Of a stretch of DNA of 64,000 nucleotides, positions 17,231 through 26,902 are shown piece after piece. The position numbers and the translations under genes are program-made. The notes under the pieces are model-generated. The model was given only the letters and a program-made list of their open reading frames with translations, did no database searches and was not told the DNA's origin. Each line of letters opens with the position of its first letter. The stretch's first letter is position 1. The stretch comes from Methanomassiliicoccaceae archaeon DOK (GTDB lineage: Archaea; Thermoplasmatota; Thermoplasmata; Methanomassiliicoccales; Methanomethylophilaceae), in contig CP047880.1 in assembly GCA_009911715.1 (NCBI GenBank), positions 1,116,001 through 1,180,000 on the forward strand, given 5' to 3'.

Positions 17231-18056
17231 TCATTGTTCTGAATCCAGTTCATAGGCTATAAGAACTGTCAACACAGCAACACACATCCTGGAGTATTTC
17301 TGGGTCAGGAATGAGGACCTACAAGTTCTGTGTGCATGAGCGATAAATACGGCGTATCTGGATACTCGCCCCGAAGTATTAGGATGAGCATAGCCATAGT
17401 GCTCGTTCATCTGACAAGAACTGCAATCCTTTACAAATCCATTGAAAAAGTCGATACCGCTCAGAACAGTCGTAGTGAATGGCATAGAGTGCAGTGCCAT
17501 ACACACTACCTTCGAAACAAGAGGCATGGATCATCGGATTTGTTGGCAACAAAGATCTTTCAGTTTTTTACAAAGGATATATCCATCAGTGATATCGGGA
17601 TGGCCGGCACCATATAGCTACAAATCCCCCCACAACAGATACCGGAAACAGCACTTATAGACCAACTCAGACACCTTTAACACAAAGGCCGCACTCGCGC
17701 ACATCGTTGCTAAGGTGTTGCATATTCATTCTTAGATAAAGAAAAGCAAAAAATATTCTAATAGGAATATCATCCTGAAAGCATATTGACTGCGGTTATA
17801 CCCGATTTGTACATAGAAATGGGCGACATGACCACCCCTATATTGTCCCTAGTGACCGTCGTCTCCACTGACGGCGGCAATGTCCTAATCTTCTAGACGG
17901 AAGCACGCGCTCCCCCATGACAGCATTTACGATATTGCGGCATGCGCCTGTGGGTCAGATGTGAGATGCGATCCTCATCATCGCACCAAATTGTTCCTGC
18001 GACCAAAGACATACTTCGACGGTCTCCAGAAGCGTTGTCCTCGCATTTTGCCTCGT
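17231..18056. other. Intergenic region, nothing recognised
   Basis: About 830 nt of AT-richer sequence with only short opposing ORFs (17231-17527 minus, 17330-17617 plus) that lack ribosome-binding sites and family signals. No RNA gene or strong hairpin seen. Confidence 0.4.
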
Positions 18057-18263
18057 TCACGCCCCTTTCTCCCAGTAACACTCCTCGTACCAAGTCACCA
18101 GTCCCGCGTCGTCCATGTACCCCATCGTCAAATCGAACAGCTCCGGATAAGGTATGGTCCCCTTCAGATCATCGTCTGATATCGGACCGAACCGGTTGAT
18201 TGTAAGCAGTACGGCGTTCACATTCTCTAGCATCATTCTAGCGAGCTCCTGTCTCTTTTTCAT
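18057..18263 (-). CDS. Small winged-helix-like protein
   Basis: 68 aa from the ATG at 18263: 'RMMLENVNAVLLTINRFGPISDDDLKG..PYPELFDLTMGYMDDAGLVTWY' reads as a wHTH unit. The start is supported by a TATA-like ATATTT/AAATAT (18284-18289) about 24 nt upstream, fitting a leaderless transcript; an upstream ATG at 18389 would add 42 residues. It lies next to and divergent from a surface-protein gene, an arrangement repeated at 47126 and 53789. Confidence 0.5.
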   Translation of the reverse strand: MKKRQELARMMLENVNAVLLTINRFGPISDDDLKGTIPYPELFDLTMGYMDDAGLVTWYEECYWEKGA

Positions 18264-18509
18264 GACGGTGTCTCGCACTGATGATATTTGAAGAGGGAAC
18301 CGTGCATACACATTGACATTCATAAACCATCGAAAAACGGCTGTTTCCGAGGAAATCTCAGATCCTCTCATTTCTACTATATAAAACAATACTAGTTCCG
18401 ATATTCTTAGAAATCATCATCCAGTCATCATGATTACCTAGATTTCCACTGAACTGAGAACAAGAAGGTCGTACGCCGTTGGTTTCTCAGAAAATCGGTT
18501 TTGTCCCGC

Positions 18510-18516
18510 TTATAAC
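18510..18516 (+). promoter_or_regulatory. TATA box of the surface-protein block
   Basis: TTATAAC about 65 nt upstream of the ATG at 18578, predicting a start near 18537-18540 and a 40-nt leader. The leader holds a hairpin (CACACC ... GGTGTG) followed by GTGAGG ahead of the ATG. Confidence 0.45.
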
Positions 18517-18577
18517 TCGATCCGCTCCGATGACAATCCGCACACCTTCGCACCCGTATCGGGCGCGGGTGTGAGGA

Positions 18578-20158
18578 TTGATGATCATGTTCGCAACAGA
18601 CAGAAAAGGTCTGACAGCCCCAGTGGCCGTCGTCGCGGCATTCCTCATGGTATGTGTCGCTTGCATCGGATTCGCTGGGCTGTCGGATGCACAGGGTGAG
18701 GACCTTTCCGACACCCATCCGGAGTACGGGGACGCTAATCCCATCGATATCGCGCCCGGATTCTCATGGAGCTATACGGCGTCCTTCAACCTGGAGGGCA
18801 CTGTGCTTTCAGCAGCAGTGAACGACTTCGAAACCGCCGGATTCGAGGATGCGGTCTCCATCGAGGGGATGACCGTCGTCGTCGAGATCCCCGAGGGCGC
18901 ACAGGGGTACTACAACCTCGTCCTCCAGGGATACCACGCCGACTCCGAGCAGTACGCCTACCAGTGGATTCAGTTCAACGTCAAGGATGGAATCGCCATC
19001 ACACCCAGCGGAGAGATCCTCGACAGCGCAGTTGTCGGAATCCCCGTTGAATTCGAGATCACCGCTACCGCCGGATACGGAACAGTCACCTCCATAACAG
19101 CGACAGTTTCCGACAACGACGCCGGCAGCTTCACCGTCACGCCTTCCGGTTCCACCGTCACCATCTCCGGAACACCCGCAGTCGATGATCTCGGAGCCCA
19201 CTCCGTCAAGGTGGACGTCGAGACCAGCAACGGCGAGACGGCCACCAAGACCTACACATTCACCGTCTACAACGACTTCGTCATCACAGCGGACCACACG
19301 ACCATCGGAAACTACGAGGACTCCGAGGTTGCCACGCTCTCCGTCCCTTCCGACATCACCGTCAGCTCTTGGACCGGACTTGACGACTACACCGAGGGAG
19401 CCATCGTCTGGAACTCCGATGCGATGACCATCACCGTCAGCTCCGACGCATACATCAACCAAGCCATTGAGATCGGAGCCATGTCCGCCGACGGGCAGTC
19501 CGCCAGCATCACCGTCACCGTCCAGAACGAGAACGACACGATGACCATGTCCCCTGACAGCTCCTCCGTCCTGACCTACTTCGGAAACGAGGAGGCCAAG
19601 ACCGTCAACATGACCCTCTCCGCCGACACTGGACAGTTCTCCGGGATCCAGGCCGACTCCTACACCCTTGCGTCCCCCGTCACCGGTGTGGGCATCGATG
19701 AGGGGACTGGGGTTGTCACCATCACCGGCGAGGCCGTCGCCCAGCAGGACACCACCGTCACCGTCAACGCCACCACGGTCTACGGAAAGACCTTGTCCAC
19801 GACCTTCACGCTCAACGTCGAGGGTGCCATGACATTCTCAGTCGCCGACGACACGCTGGTTCTCGTCTGTGACGACGAGCACACCGTGGACAGCGAACTC
19901 CTCAACGGATCCGCTGAGTACGCAACCGTCTCCTACACCGCGCAGGCCACCGGGGAGAACGCCTCCGGAATCCAGACCTCCATCGTCGAGGGCAAGCTCC
20001 ACATCGACGGAAGCACCCCCGGACAGACATACACGGTGAACGTGACCGCGTCCACACCAGCCGGCCAGTCCATCACCGAGACATTCACCGTGACCTCCTA
20101 CCTCGATCTCGCGTTCGACAGCGAGGTCTCCGCCGGAGCCATCGCCTACGAGAAGTGA
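18578..20158 (+). CDS. Secreted multi-Ig-like surface protein
   Basis: 526 aa with a signal peptide (hydrophobic residues about 15-35, ending near 'GLSDAQG') and at least four or five Ig/cadherin-like beta domains ('VGIPVEFEITATAGYGTVTSITATV', 'TPAVDDLGAHSVKVDV', 'VTISGEAVAQQDTTVTVNATT'). Unlike the following genes it has no C-terminal membrane segment, ending in 'AGAIAYEK', so it is predicted to be released or held by other surface proteins. Asn-x-Ser/Thr sequons occur. First gene of the block, with its own TATA box. Candidate S-layer-like, adhesin or spike protein. Confidence 0.7.
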   Translation: MMIMFATDRKGLTAPVAVVAAFLMVCVACIGFAGLSDAQGEDLSDTHPEYGDANPIDIAPGFSWSYTASFNLEGTVLSAAVNDFETAGFEDAVSIEGMTVVVEIPEGAQGYYNLVLQGYHADSEQYAYQWIQFNVKDGIAITPSGEILDSAVVGIPVEFEITATAGYGTVTSITATVSDNDAGSFTVTPSGSTVTISGTPAVDDLGAHSVKVDVETSNGETATKTYTFTVYNDFVITADHTTIGNYEDSEVATLSVPSDITVSSWTGLDDYTEGAIVWNSDAMTITVSSDAYINQAIEIGAMSADGQSASITVTVQNENDTMTMSPDSSSVLTYFGNEEAKTVNMTLSADTGQFSGIQADSYTLASPVTGVGIDEGTGVVTITGEAVAQQDTTVTVNATTVYGKTLSTTFTLNVEGAMTFSVADDTLVLVCDDEHTVDSELLNGSAEYATVSYTAQATGENASGIQTSIVEGKLHIDGSTPGQTYTVNVTASTPAGQSITETFTVTSYLDLAFDSEVSAGAIAYEK

Positions 20159-20192
20159 TTACGGCCTCCGAGCCGGCTCCCACAAACCTCTT

Positions 20193-20207
20193 CCCTTCAC
20201 CGAAGGG
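20193..20207 (+). promoter_or_regulatory. Hairpin overlapping the ribosome-binding site
   Basis: CCCTTC-ACC-GAAGGG forms a perfect 6-bp stem whose 3' arm runs into the GGGAGGG ribosome-binding site of the gene at 20214. It could limit initiation or act as a short terminator for the gene before it. Confidence 0.4.
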
Positions 20208-20213
20208 AGGGAT

Positions 20214-21005
20214 ATGATGGAATCGTCAAGCATAACGTTGAAAACGGCCGCTTCTCTGCTATCAGTCCTAGCCGTTGTTGCTATTCTCGCCGTAGCCCTC
20301 CCGGGCGTGTCCGCCGAGGAGACCGGGGAACAGCATTACGACACGGACCTCGGACAGAAGTGGTCATACACGATCCAGTTCGTGTTCACCGGCTCCAGCG
20401 CCGGAGTCATCACATGGGATTTCGGGGACGGCTCCGATCCCATCACGGATGACGCCAGAGACGGGACCTCAGACCACACAATCTGGAATCCCGTTCACAC
20501 ATACTCCGACGAAGGTGTCTACTACGTCACCCAGACGGTGACGGCCGCAGGCAACGGCAGCACGGATTCTGCCGTCTTCAGGATCGAGATCATGGGGTAC
20601 CCCACGGTCACACTGGTTTACAACAACGGCCAGGAGAACAGGGTAATCCAGATGGAATCCGGAGGCTCCGAAGCAGTCGCCGCCGAGAGACCCGAGGATC
20701 CCACAAGGGACGGGTACGCATTCACAGGCTGGTTCACGGACGATGCATGCACCCAGGCATACGACTGGAGCAGCGTCGTCAAGAGCCCCGTCACCCTGTA
20801 CGCCGGCTGGACGGAGTCCGCCGGAGACGGTTCCGGTTCCGGGGAGACCGACTGGCTCGCCATCGGTTTGATCGCGGCCGGGATCGTCATCGCAGCGATC
20901 TCGCTCATCGCCATCGCAACAGTCGGATTCTTAGGCGCACTCGGGACCCTAATCGGGATCGTCGTGGCAATCGCAGGGGCCCTCAGGTTCATGGGGGTGT
21001 TCTGA
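20214..21005 (+). CDS. PKD + InlB-repeat membrane-anchored surface protein
   Basis: 263 aa: signal peptide (residues 15-37), a PKD-like domain with 'ITWDFGDGSDP' (about 40-125), one Listeria-Bacteroides/Flg_new repeat ('RDGYAFTGWFTDD...VTLYAGWTE', about 125-205), a Gly/Ser linker and a two-helix hydrophobic C-terminal anchor (about 215-263). Residues 40-205 are closely similar to the N-terminal part of the next protein, so the two genes arose by tandem duplication. Faces outward; ligand unknown. Confidence 0.8.
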   Translation: MMESSSITLKTAASLLSVLAVVAILAVALPGVSAEETGEQHYDTDLGQKWSYTIQFVFTGSSAGVITWDFGDGSDPITDDARDGTSDHTIWNPVHTYSDEGVYYVTQTVTAAGNGSTDSAVFRIEIMGYPTVTLVYNNGQENRVIQMESGGSEAVAAERPEDPTRDGYAFTGWFTDDACTQAYDWSSVVKSPVTLYAGWTESAGDGSGSGETDWLAIGLIAAGIVIAAISLIAIATVGFLGALGTLIGIVVAIAGALRFMGVF

Positions 21006-22607
21006 GTGGAGATCTCTTTGAAAGCGGTTGCGACCGCGGCCGTTTTGGCACTCATCGTTTGCTTCTCCACGGTGTCGGTCGATGCCGTCGAAGATCAGGA
21101 GTACGACACGGACCTAGGCCAGAAATGGTCATACGAGATTCAGTTCGTCTTCACGGGCGGAAGCGCCTCGAAGATAACATGGGACTTCGGGGACGGTTCC
21201 GAGCCCATCTCCGACGACGCATCCGACGGAGAGTCGGACTACACGGTCTGGAATCCTTCGCACGTATACGCTGAGAAGGGTGTCTACTACGTCACACAGA
21301 CCGTGGAGGGCTCCAGCGGCAACATGGATACCGCCGTCTTCAGAATCGAGATCATGGGATATCCGTACGTCACGCTGGTCTACGATAACGGCCAGTCCAA
21401 TGGAACCATCCAGATGGAATCCGGCGGATCCCTTTCTACCGCCGCGGCACAGCCAGAAGACCCCGTCAGATCTGGATACACATTCACCGGCTGGTACACC
21501 ACGCCCGAGTGTGAGGAGCTCTACGACTGGTCCACGGTCGTCAAGAAGCCCGTCACCGTCTACGCCGGATGGACCGAGAACGCCGAGGCGACGATCACGT
21601 TCGACGTCGACGACGGACTACCCCTGATGGACCCCGTCCAGGTGACGATTGGTATCGAGTACACCGTGCCCAGCTACGCTGGAACCAAGGAGGGTTACTC
21701 CTTCGGCGGCTGGCACTACAACGACCAGACGTACCTAGAGGGTCAGAAAATCACCATCAGTGAAGACATCACACTCAAAGCCTACTGGATCCCCATCGAA
21801 TGCACGGTGACGTTCGACTCCGACGGTGGCTCCGACGTGCCAGAGCAGAAGGTGCAGTACGGGTCCAAGGCGGTCAAGCCCGACGATCCGACGAGATTCG
21901 GCTACATGTTCGAGAGTTGGCTCCTCGACGGGACCCTTTACGACTTCGACTCTCCCGTGACAGGGAACATAACGCTCGTGGCAGACTGGTCATACATCCA
22001 GCCCCCCATAGAGAGGCACACGGTGACGTTCGATCCCGCGAACGGGGAGGAGACCTGGGCCTACACCGTGGTCGACGGCGACAAGCTCGGTATGACCGTT
22101 CCTGAATGGGCAGGCCACATCTTCGACGGATGGTACACGTCCGAAGGCACACTCTTCGACTTCGACACCCCCATTTCGGAGGACATCACTCTCACCGCCA
22201 AGTGGCGGACCATCCAGTACACGGTGACGTTCGATTCCGCCGGAGGTTCCAGTGTGGAGTCGCAGACCGTGTACCATGGATCGTCGGCCATGGAACCCTC
22301 GGACCCCACCAAGAACGGATACAATTTCGAGGGATGGTATCTAGGCAGCGAACCTTACGACTTCCGGAATCCGGTGACGGCGGACATCACTCTCACCGCT
22401 CAGTGGTCCGATGTGCCCGCAACCGACGATGATGATGGAGAGTCCAACGTCTGGTACCTTGTCGGAGCCATCGTCTGTGCCATCGTGGCCGGTCTTCTCG
22501 TGGTCGTGTTCTACAAGCAGGCCAGCGAGTGGTACGTCCTAATCGGAATGATCGTCGCCATCGTGGCCGCGATGGTCCTCGCACTGTTCTACGCGGGGGT
22601 GCTCTGA
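21006..22607 (+). CDS. PKD + multiple InlB-repeat surface protein
   Basis: 533 aa from GTG 21006, one base after the upstream TGA. Signal peptide, PKD-like domain ('ITWDFGDGSEP'), then five Flg_new/InlB B-type repeats (each with G-Y-x-F-x-G-W and ending in a T-L-x-A-x-W strand), a short acidic linker and two C-terminal membrane helices. It is a longer paralogue of the gene at 20214. Likely an extracellular adhesion or spike protein anchored through a membrane hairpin. Confidence 0.8.
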   Translation: MEISLKAVATAAVLALIVCFSTVSVDAVEDQEYDTDLGQKWSYEIQFVFTGGSASKITWDFGDGSEPISDDASDGESDYTVWNPSHVYAEKGVYYVTQTVEGSSGNMDTAVFRIEIMGYPYVTLVYDNGQSNGTIQMESGGSLSTAAAQPEDPVRSGYTFTGWYTTPECEELYDWSTVVKKPVTVYAGWTENAEATITFDVDDGLPLMDPVQVTIGIEYTVPSYAGTKEGYSFGGWHYNDQTYLEGQKITISEDITLKAYWIPIECTVTFDSDGGSDVPEQKVQYGSKAVKPDDPTRFGYMFESWLLDGTLYDFDSPVTGNITLVADWSYIQPPIERHTVTFDPANGEETWAYTVVDGDKLGMTVPEWAGHIFDGWYTSEGTLFDFDTPISEDITLTAKWRTIQYTVTFDSAGGSSVESQTVYHGSSAMEPSDPTKNGYNFEGWYLGSEPYDFRNPVTADITLTAQWSDVPATDDDDGESNVWYLVGAIVCAIVAGLLVVVFYKQASEWYVLIGMIVAIVAAMVLALFYAGVL

Positions 22608-22659
22608 GTGATCGGATGCACCTCCGAAACCCTTTTCCCTTCCTTAGCGGGGGTTCGTC

Positions 22660-25600
22660 ATGAATAAAGATACCAGGATGATGGCTATCGCAGCAGTTGT
22701 ACTGATGACGATGTGTACTGTCAGTGTGGTGGCAGTCTTCGATTCGGAGGAAACGGATGCGGCAACCTACGGTTCGATCAGTGAGCCTCTGTCAAGCGTG
22801 GATCTCACTCCGGATACCTCCTTGAGTGGACAGACTGTTTACGTGTATGTTGGCTCCATCGTCAATATCCAGCTCACTGGGAATTATGATTACAGTGTCA
22901 GTCAAGGTTGGTTCGTTAACAAATTCAATAGTGAGACGAATTCCTCAGTGATAGTGCCGTATGAAACCGGAAACCACTCGTTCCGGTTTTGGGATCTAGT
23001 AACCGATGATCCGAATATCGACTTCAACATCTGGGTAGTCGGCCCCACCTTCGGTACGAGTTCTAACCCCATCACATATTTCGAGATGACCGGATTGACG
23101 TTCCTCAACGTCAACCCTGATGACGCATACAACGACTATGGCATGGATGCTACCGAAGAGAGTTTGCAGAACATGTTCGACTCCTACAGGGAGTTCTACG
23201 TTCAGTCGGGAACACGTGTCGATATTGAACAGTTTTTCATCTATTACAACGATAGTAACCCATACTATCTCGAAGTTGATTTCACAAGTGTCACTTCCGG
23301 ATTCGGACTGATTGTTCGCAACGATGGGATAACAGGCACTCTGAACACTGGCGGAGACATCACTGTAGGGGTCGAGATCACATCGTATTGGGGTGCTGAT
23401 TTCAATGCAACTGTCAGTGATTCGTTCGTAATACACTCCATTGCCCAAGAGGTCGAGAGTGTGACAATCTCCGGGGCCACCTCCGGCGAGGTCGGAGACT
23501 ACATCGATCTGACAGCAACGGTAGACCCCAGCGATGCGGACAATCCCGACGTCACATGGTCCATCACATCCGGTTCCAACAGGGCGACGATCTCCTCCCA
23601 GGACGGGGACTCCTGCAGGATCAATCTGACCGGCGAGGGATCGGTCACCGTCCGTGCGACGGCCGACGACGGAGGAGGCGCCTACGACACCCACACCATA
23701 ACCGTCACCCAGCCGCAGCCGGTCACCAACATCTCCATCACCGGGCCCACCGAGGTAAACATCGGTAGCTCCATCACCCTCACGGCCACGACTACGCCGT
23801 CCAGCGCCGACAACAGGTACGTGAACTGGACGGTCACCTCCGGCAGCTCCCGCGTGACTTACGACACCGACGACACCTCCACCGGAGGCACGATCACCCT
23901 CATCGGACAATCCGCGGGAAGCGTCACCGTCCGTGCGACGGCCGACGACGGCAGCGGCGTGAGCGCGACATACAGCATCACGGTCAACGACCCGGACGTC
24001 ACATACCGCATCAACTACAATCTCCAGGGAGGCTCCTGGAGCCAGTCCGACCAGTCCTACACCACCGAGGCCTCCAGCTACAGGTTCACCATACACAGCG
24101 CCGAACCCACCCGCGATGGCTACGAGTTCATGGGATGGGCGACCAACAGCTCCACGAGCAACATCTCCTACTCCCCCAGTTCCGGAGTGACCCTCTACAG
24201 CAGCGACCCCGTCCTCGACCTCTGGGCGGTGTGGGAGGCCTTGGACGAGTACACCCTGATCCTCAACGCCAACGGCGGAACGCTGTCCTCCAACGTCATC
24301 ACCGAGTACGAGTCCGGCAGCGCCCACACGTTCAACCTCTCGGGCTACGTCCCGACATGGGGCGACAGGGTGTTCGTCGGATGGGCGGAGTCCGCGAACG
24401 CGACCTCGGCCACCGTGATCTCCGGAGGCTCCTATTCGACCTCGACGCTGAGCAGCACCCTGTACGCCGTGTGGAACACCACTTACACGGTCACATACGA
24501 CACGAACGGGGGCACCAACACCCCATCCCCGCAGACCTACGCGACGACCCAGTCCTCGCACTCGTTCACCGTCCAGAGCTCCAGCATGGTAAGGGACGGA
24601 TACGAGTTCGTCGGATGGGGCCTGACCGCGAACGACACCGCCGTCACGTACCAGACCGGCAATACTGTGAACCTCACCAGGGCGGAGCCCACCATCACGC
24701 TCTACGCCGTGTGGGCCAAGGTCTTCACCCTGCAGTTCGACGCCGGGGATGGCACCGGCGCCCCCGACACGATGACATCCACATCCACCATCGACGAGTC
24801 CCACGCTTTCATCATCCCCGATGACGTGCCCACGCTGAGCGGGCACGAGTTCGCGGGATGGAAGGTCTCGGGGGATTCCACGAGCTACCAGCCGGGCGAG
24901 CCCATCACCGTCACCGGGACCACGGTCCTCGAGGCCGTGTGGAACGAGGTGAACACCATCACGCTCCACTACGAGGCCGGCGAGGGCGCCACGAACGTCC
25001 CCGAGGACCAGATCGCCACCGAGGTCAACACCGACACCCACGAGTTCACCGTCACGTCCACCGTCCCGGTAAGGGAGGGGTACCACTTCGACGGCTGGTC
25101 CACCACCTCCGGGGGAGCGGTAGAGTACACAGCGGGGGAGTTCATCACCGTCACCGGAAGCGACACCCTCTACGCGGTATGGACCGCGTACACGTACATC
25201 ACCCTGCAGTACAACGGGCTCGGGGGAACGAACGTCCCCTCTACCCAGACACACGAGACCCTTGACGAGTCCTCCCATACCTTCACGATCTCCTCCGCGG
25301 TGCCCGTTCTCGACGGATACGAGTTCGGCGGATGGGCGCTGACGGAGGGAGGGGAGGCCGAGAAGCAGCCCGGCGAGACCATCGAGGTCACCGGAAGCCA
25401 GACCCTGTACGCGGTATGGCTTAAGATCAACAGCTTCGTTCTCCAGTACGACGTTGGGGAGGGAAGCGGCACATTCGAGCAGCAGACGCACCAGTCCACC
25501 GAGGCCGCCCATACCTTCACGATCTCCGAGACGAAGCCCACCGCACCCGAGGGCATGTACTTCGAGGGATGGGACACCGACGGCGACGGACAGGCGGACA

Positions 25601-26901
25601 AACAGCCCGGCGAGACCATGGACGTCACGGGGACGCTGACCATCACCGCGGTCTACCAGCAGATCACCTACGACCACACCGTGGTCTTCGATGCCAACGG
25701 CGGCCAGGGAGGACCCGACTCCGTCACCGAGACCACGACCGAGCAGACACACCTCATCGAGGTCCCCGACACCGTCCCGACGATGGAGGGCATGGCCTTC
25801 CTCGGATGGGCCGACAGCGACGACGCCGAGTCTCCGGACTACGTCGTCGGCGACCACATCGAGGTGGGCGAGACCAAGACCGTCTACGCCGTGTGGAGGG
25901 AGGCCGTCGTGCACATCACCTCCACCCAGGAGGACGTGACGGTCTACATCGGTACGCCCTTCAGCTACCTGGTGACCACCGACGTGGAGGGGGCCACAGT
26001 CCAGTTCGAGAGCGAGCCGCCCGCATCCGGATGGCTCAGCGTGGACAGCAGCGGGAGGATCTACGGAACCCCTGTGAGGACTGACCAGGGTAGCTACGAG
26101 GTAACCGTCTCCGCATCCTACCCTGGATACGAGACCGCCACACAGACCTTCACCATCACTGTCGAGCCCATCGACCACCAGGTCGCCCCCACCGCCGGGG
26201 TGGACATCTTCATCGCCGGTTCGAGCGCCACAAACGAGCCCGTCCAGTTGGACGGATACCTCGACTACGGCACGTTCTACGCCTACACCCTGGACATCCA
26301 GTTCTCCGGGAGCTCCGCCAACGAGATCGTCTGGACGCTGAACGGGGAGATGATATCCAGTCTCTGGAACGTCAACTACACCTTCAGGGACATCGGCGAG
26401 TACGAGATCGTCCAGACCGTCAAGAACAGCTACAACGGCGGTTCCGAGGACTCCGTCACGGTGAGGTTCACCATCTCCGGATACCCGACGGTCACCTTCG
26501 TCTCCAACGGAGGCTCCGAGGCCCCCGTCGCAACCGCGTCCGGATACGGTGGAACCATCGAGATGCCCGCGGACCCGACGAGGGACGGATACGTCTTCGC
26601 CGGATGGTTCCTGGACGAGGATCTGACCGAGCCGTTCAACAGGTACAGCAAGCTCACCGAGAACATCACCCTCTACGCCGCATGGACCGAGTCCGCCGAG
26701 CCCGCCCCTGGAGGGGACGACGATGACGGCGGCGACGGCTCCGAGACCAAGTGGGGCCTCTACGCCGGCATTGTGCTCATCATCGTCGGCGCGCTGATTG
26801 CGGCCTACGCCGTCTTCGAAAGGTCCTACTACTTCCTGATACCCGCAGCCGTCCTGGCCATCGTCGGAGCCGTCGTGATAGTCTTCTACGGAGGAATCTG
26901 A
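22660..26901 (+). CDS. Giant Big_2/InlB-repeat/PKD surface protein
   Basis: 1413 aa. Signal peptide (about 5-35); unique N-terminal domain (40-260) with more AT-rich coding than the rest; two Big_2-type Ig domains (about 265-445, each with 'SVTVRATADDG'); eight Flg_new/InlB repeats of about 80 residues (about 448-1080); a putative-Ig domain ('GWLSVDSSGRIYGTP', about 1085-1168); a PKD-like domain and a last Flg_new repeat shared with the preceding proteins; acidic linker; two membrane helices (about 1366-1413). Probably the main host- or cell-contact protein of the block. The composition change after residue 260 suggests a swapped N-terminal tip. Confidence 0.8.
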   Translation: MNKDTRMMAIAAVVLMTMCTVSVVAVFDSEETDAATYGSISEPLSSVDLTPDTSLSGQTVYVYVGSIVNIQLTGNYDYSVSQGWFVNKFNSETNSSVIVPYETGNHSFRFWDLVTDDPNIDFNIWVVGPTFGTSSNPITYFEMTGLTFLNVNPDDAYNDYGMDATEESLQNMFDSYREFYVQSGTRVDIEQFFIYYNDSNPYYLEVDFTSVTSGFGLIVRNDGITGTLNTGGDITVGVEITSYWGADFNATVSDSFVIHSIAQEVESVTISGATSGEVGDYIDLTATVDPSDADNPDVTWSITSGSNRATISSQDGDSCRINLTGEGSVTVRATADDGGGAYDTHTITVTQPQPVTNISITGPTEVNIGSSITLTATTTPSSADNRYVNWTVTSGSSRVTYDTDDTSTGGTITLIGQSAGSVTVRATADDGSGVSATYSITVNDPDVTYRINYNLQGGSWSQSDQSYTTEASSYRFTIHSAEPTRDGYEFMGWATNSSTSNISYSPSSGVTLYSSDPVLDLWAVWEALDEYTLILNANGGTLSSNVITEYESGSAHTFNLSGYVPTWGDRVFVGWAESANATSATVISGGSYSTSTLSSTLYAVWNTTYTVTYDTNGGTNTPSPQTYATTQSSHSFTVQSSSMVRDGYEFVGWGLTANDTAVTYQTGNTVNLTRAEPTITLYAVWAKVFTLQFDAGDGTGAPDTMTSTSTIDESHAFIIPDDVPTLSGHEFAGWKVSGDSTSYQPGEPITVTGTTVLEAVWNEVNTITLHYEAGEGATNVPEDQIATEVNTDTHEFTVTSTVPVREGYHFDGWSTTSGGAVEYTAGEFITVTGSDTLYAVWTAYTYITLQYNGLGGTNVPSTQTHETLDESSHTFTISSAVPVLDGYEFGGWALTEGGEAEKQPGETIEVTGSQTLYAVWLKINSFVLQYDVGEGSGTFEQQTHQSTEAAHTFTISETKPTAPEGMYFEGWDTDGDGQADKQPGETMDVTGTLTITAVYQQITYDHTVVFDANGGQGGPDSVTETTTEQTHLIEVPDTVPTMEGMAFLGWADSDDAESPDYVVGDHIEVGETKTVYAVWREAVVHITSTQEDVTVYIGTPFSYLVTTDVEGATVQFESEPPASGWLSVDSSGRIYGTPVRTDQGSYEVTVSASYPGYETATQTFTITVEPIDHQVAPTAGVDIFIAGSSATNEPVQLDGYLDYGTFYAYTLDIQFSGSSANEIVWTLNGEMISSLWNVNYTFRDIGEYEIVQTVKNSYNGGSEDSVTVRFTISGYPTVTFVSNGGSEAPVATASGYGGTIEMPADPTRDGYVFAGWFLDEDLTEPFNRYSKLTENITLYAAWTESAEPAPGGDDDDGGDGSETKWGLYAGIVLIIVGALIAAYAVFERSYYFLIPAAVLAIVGAVVIVFYGGI

Positions 26902-26902
26902 G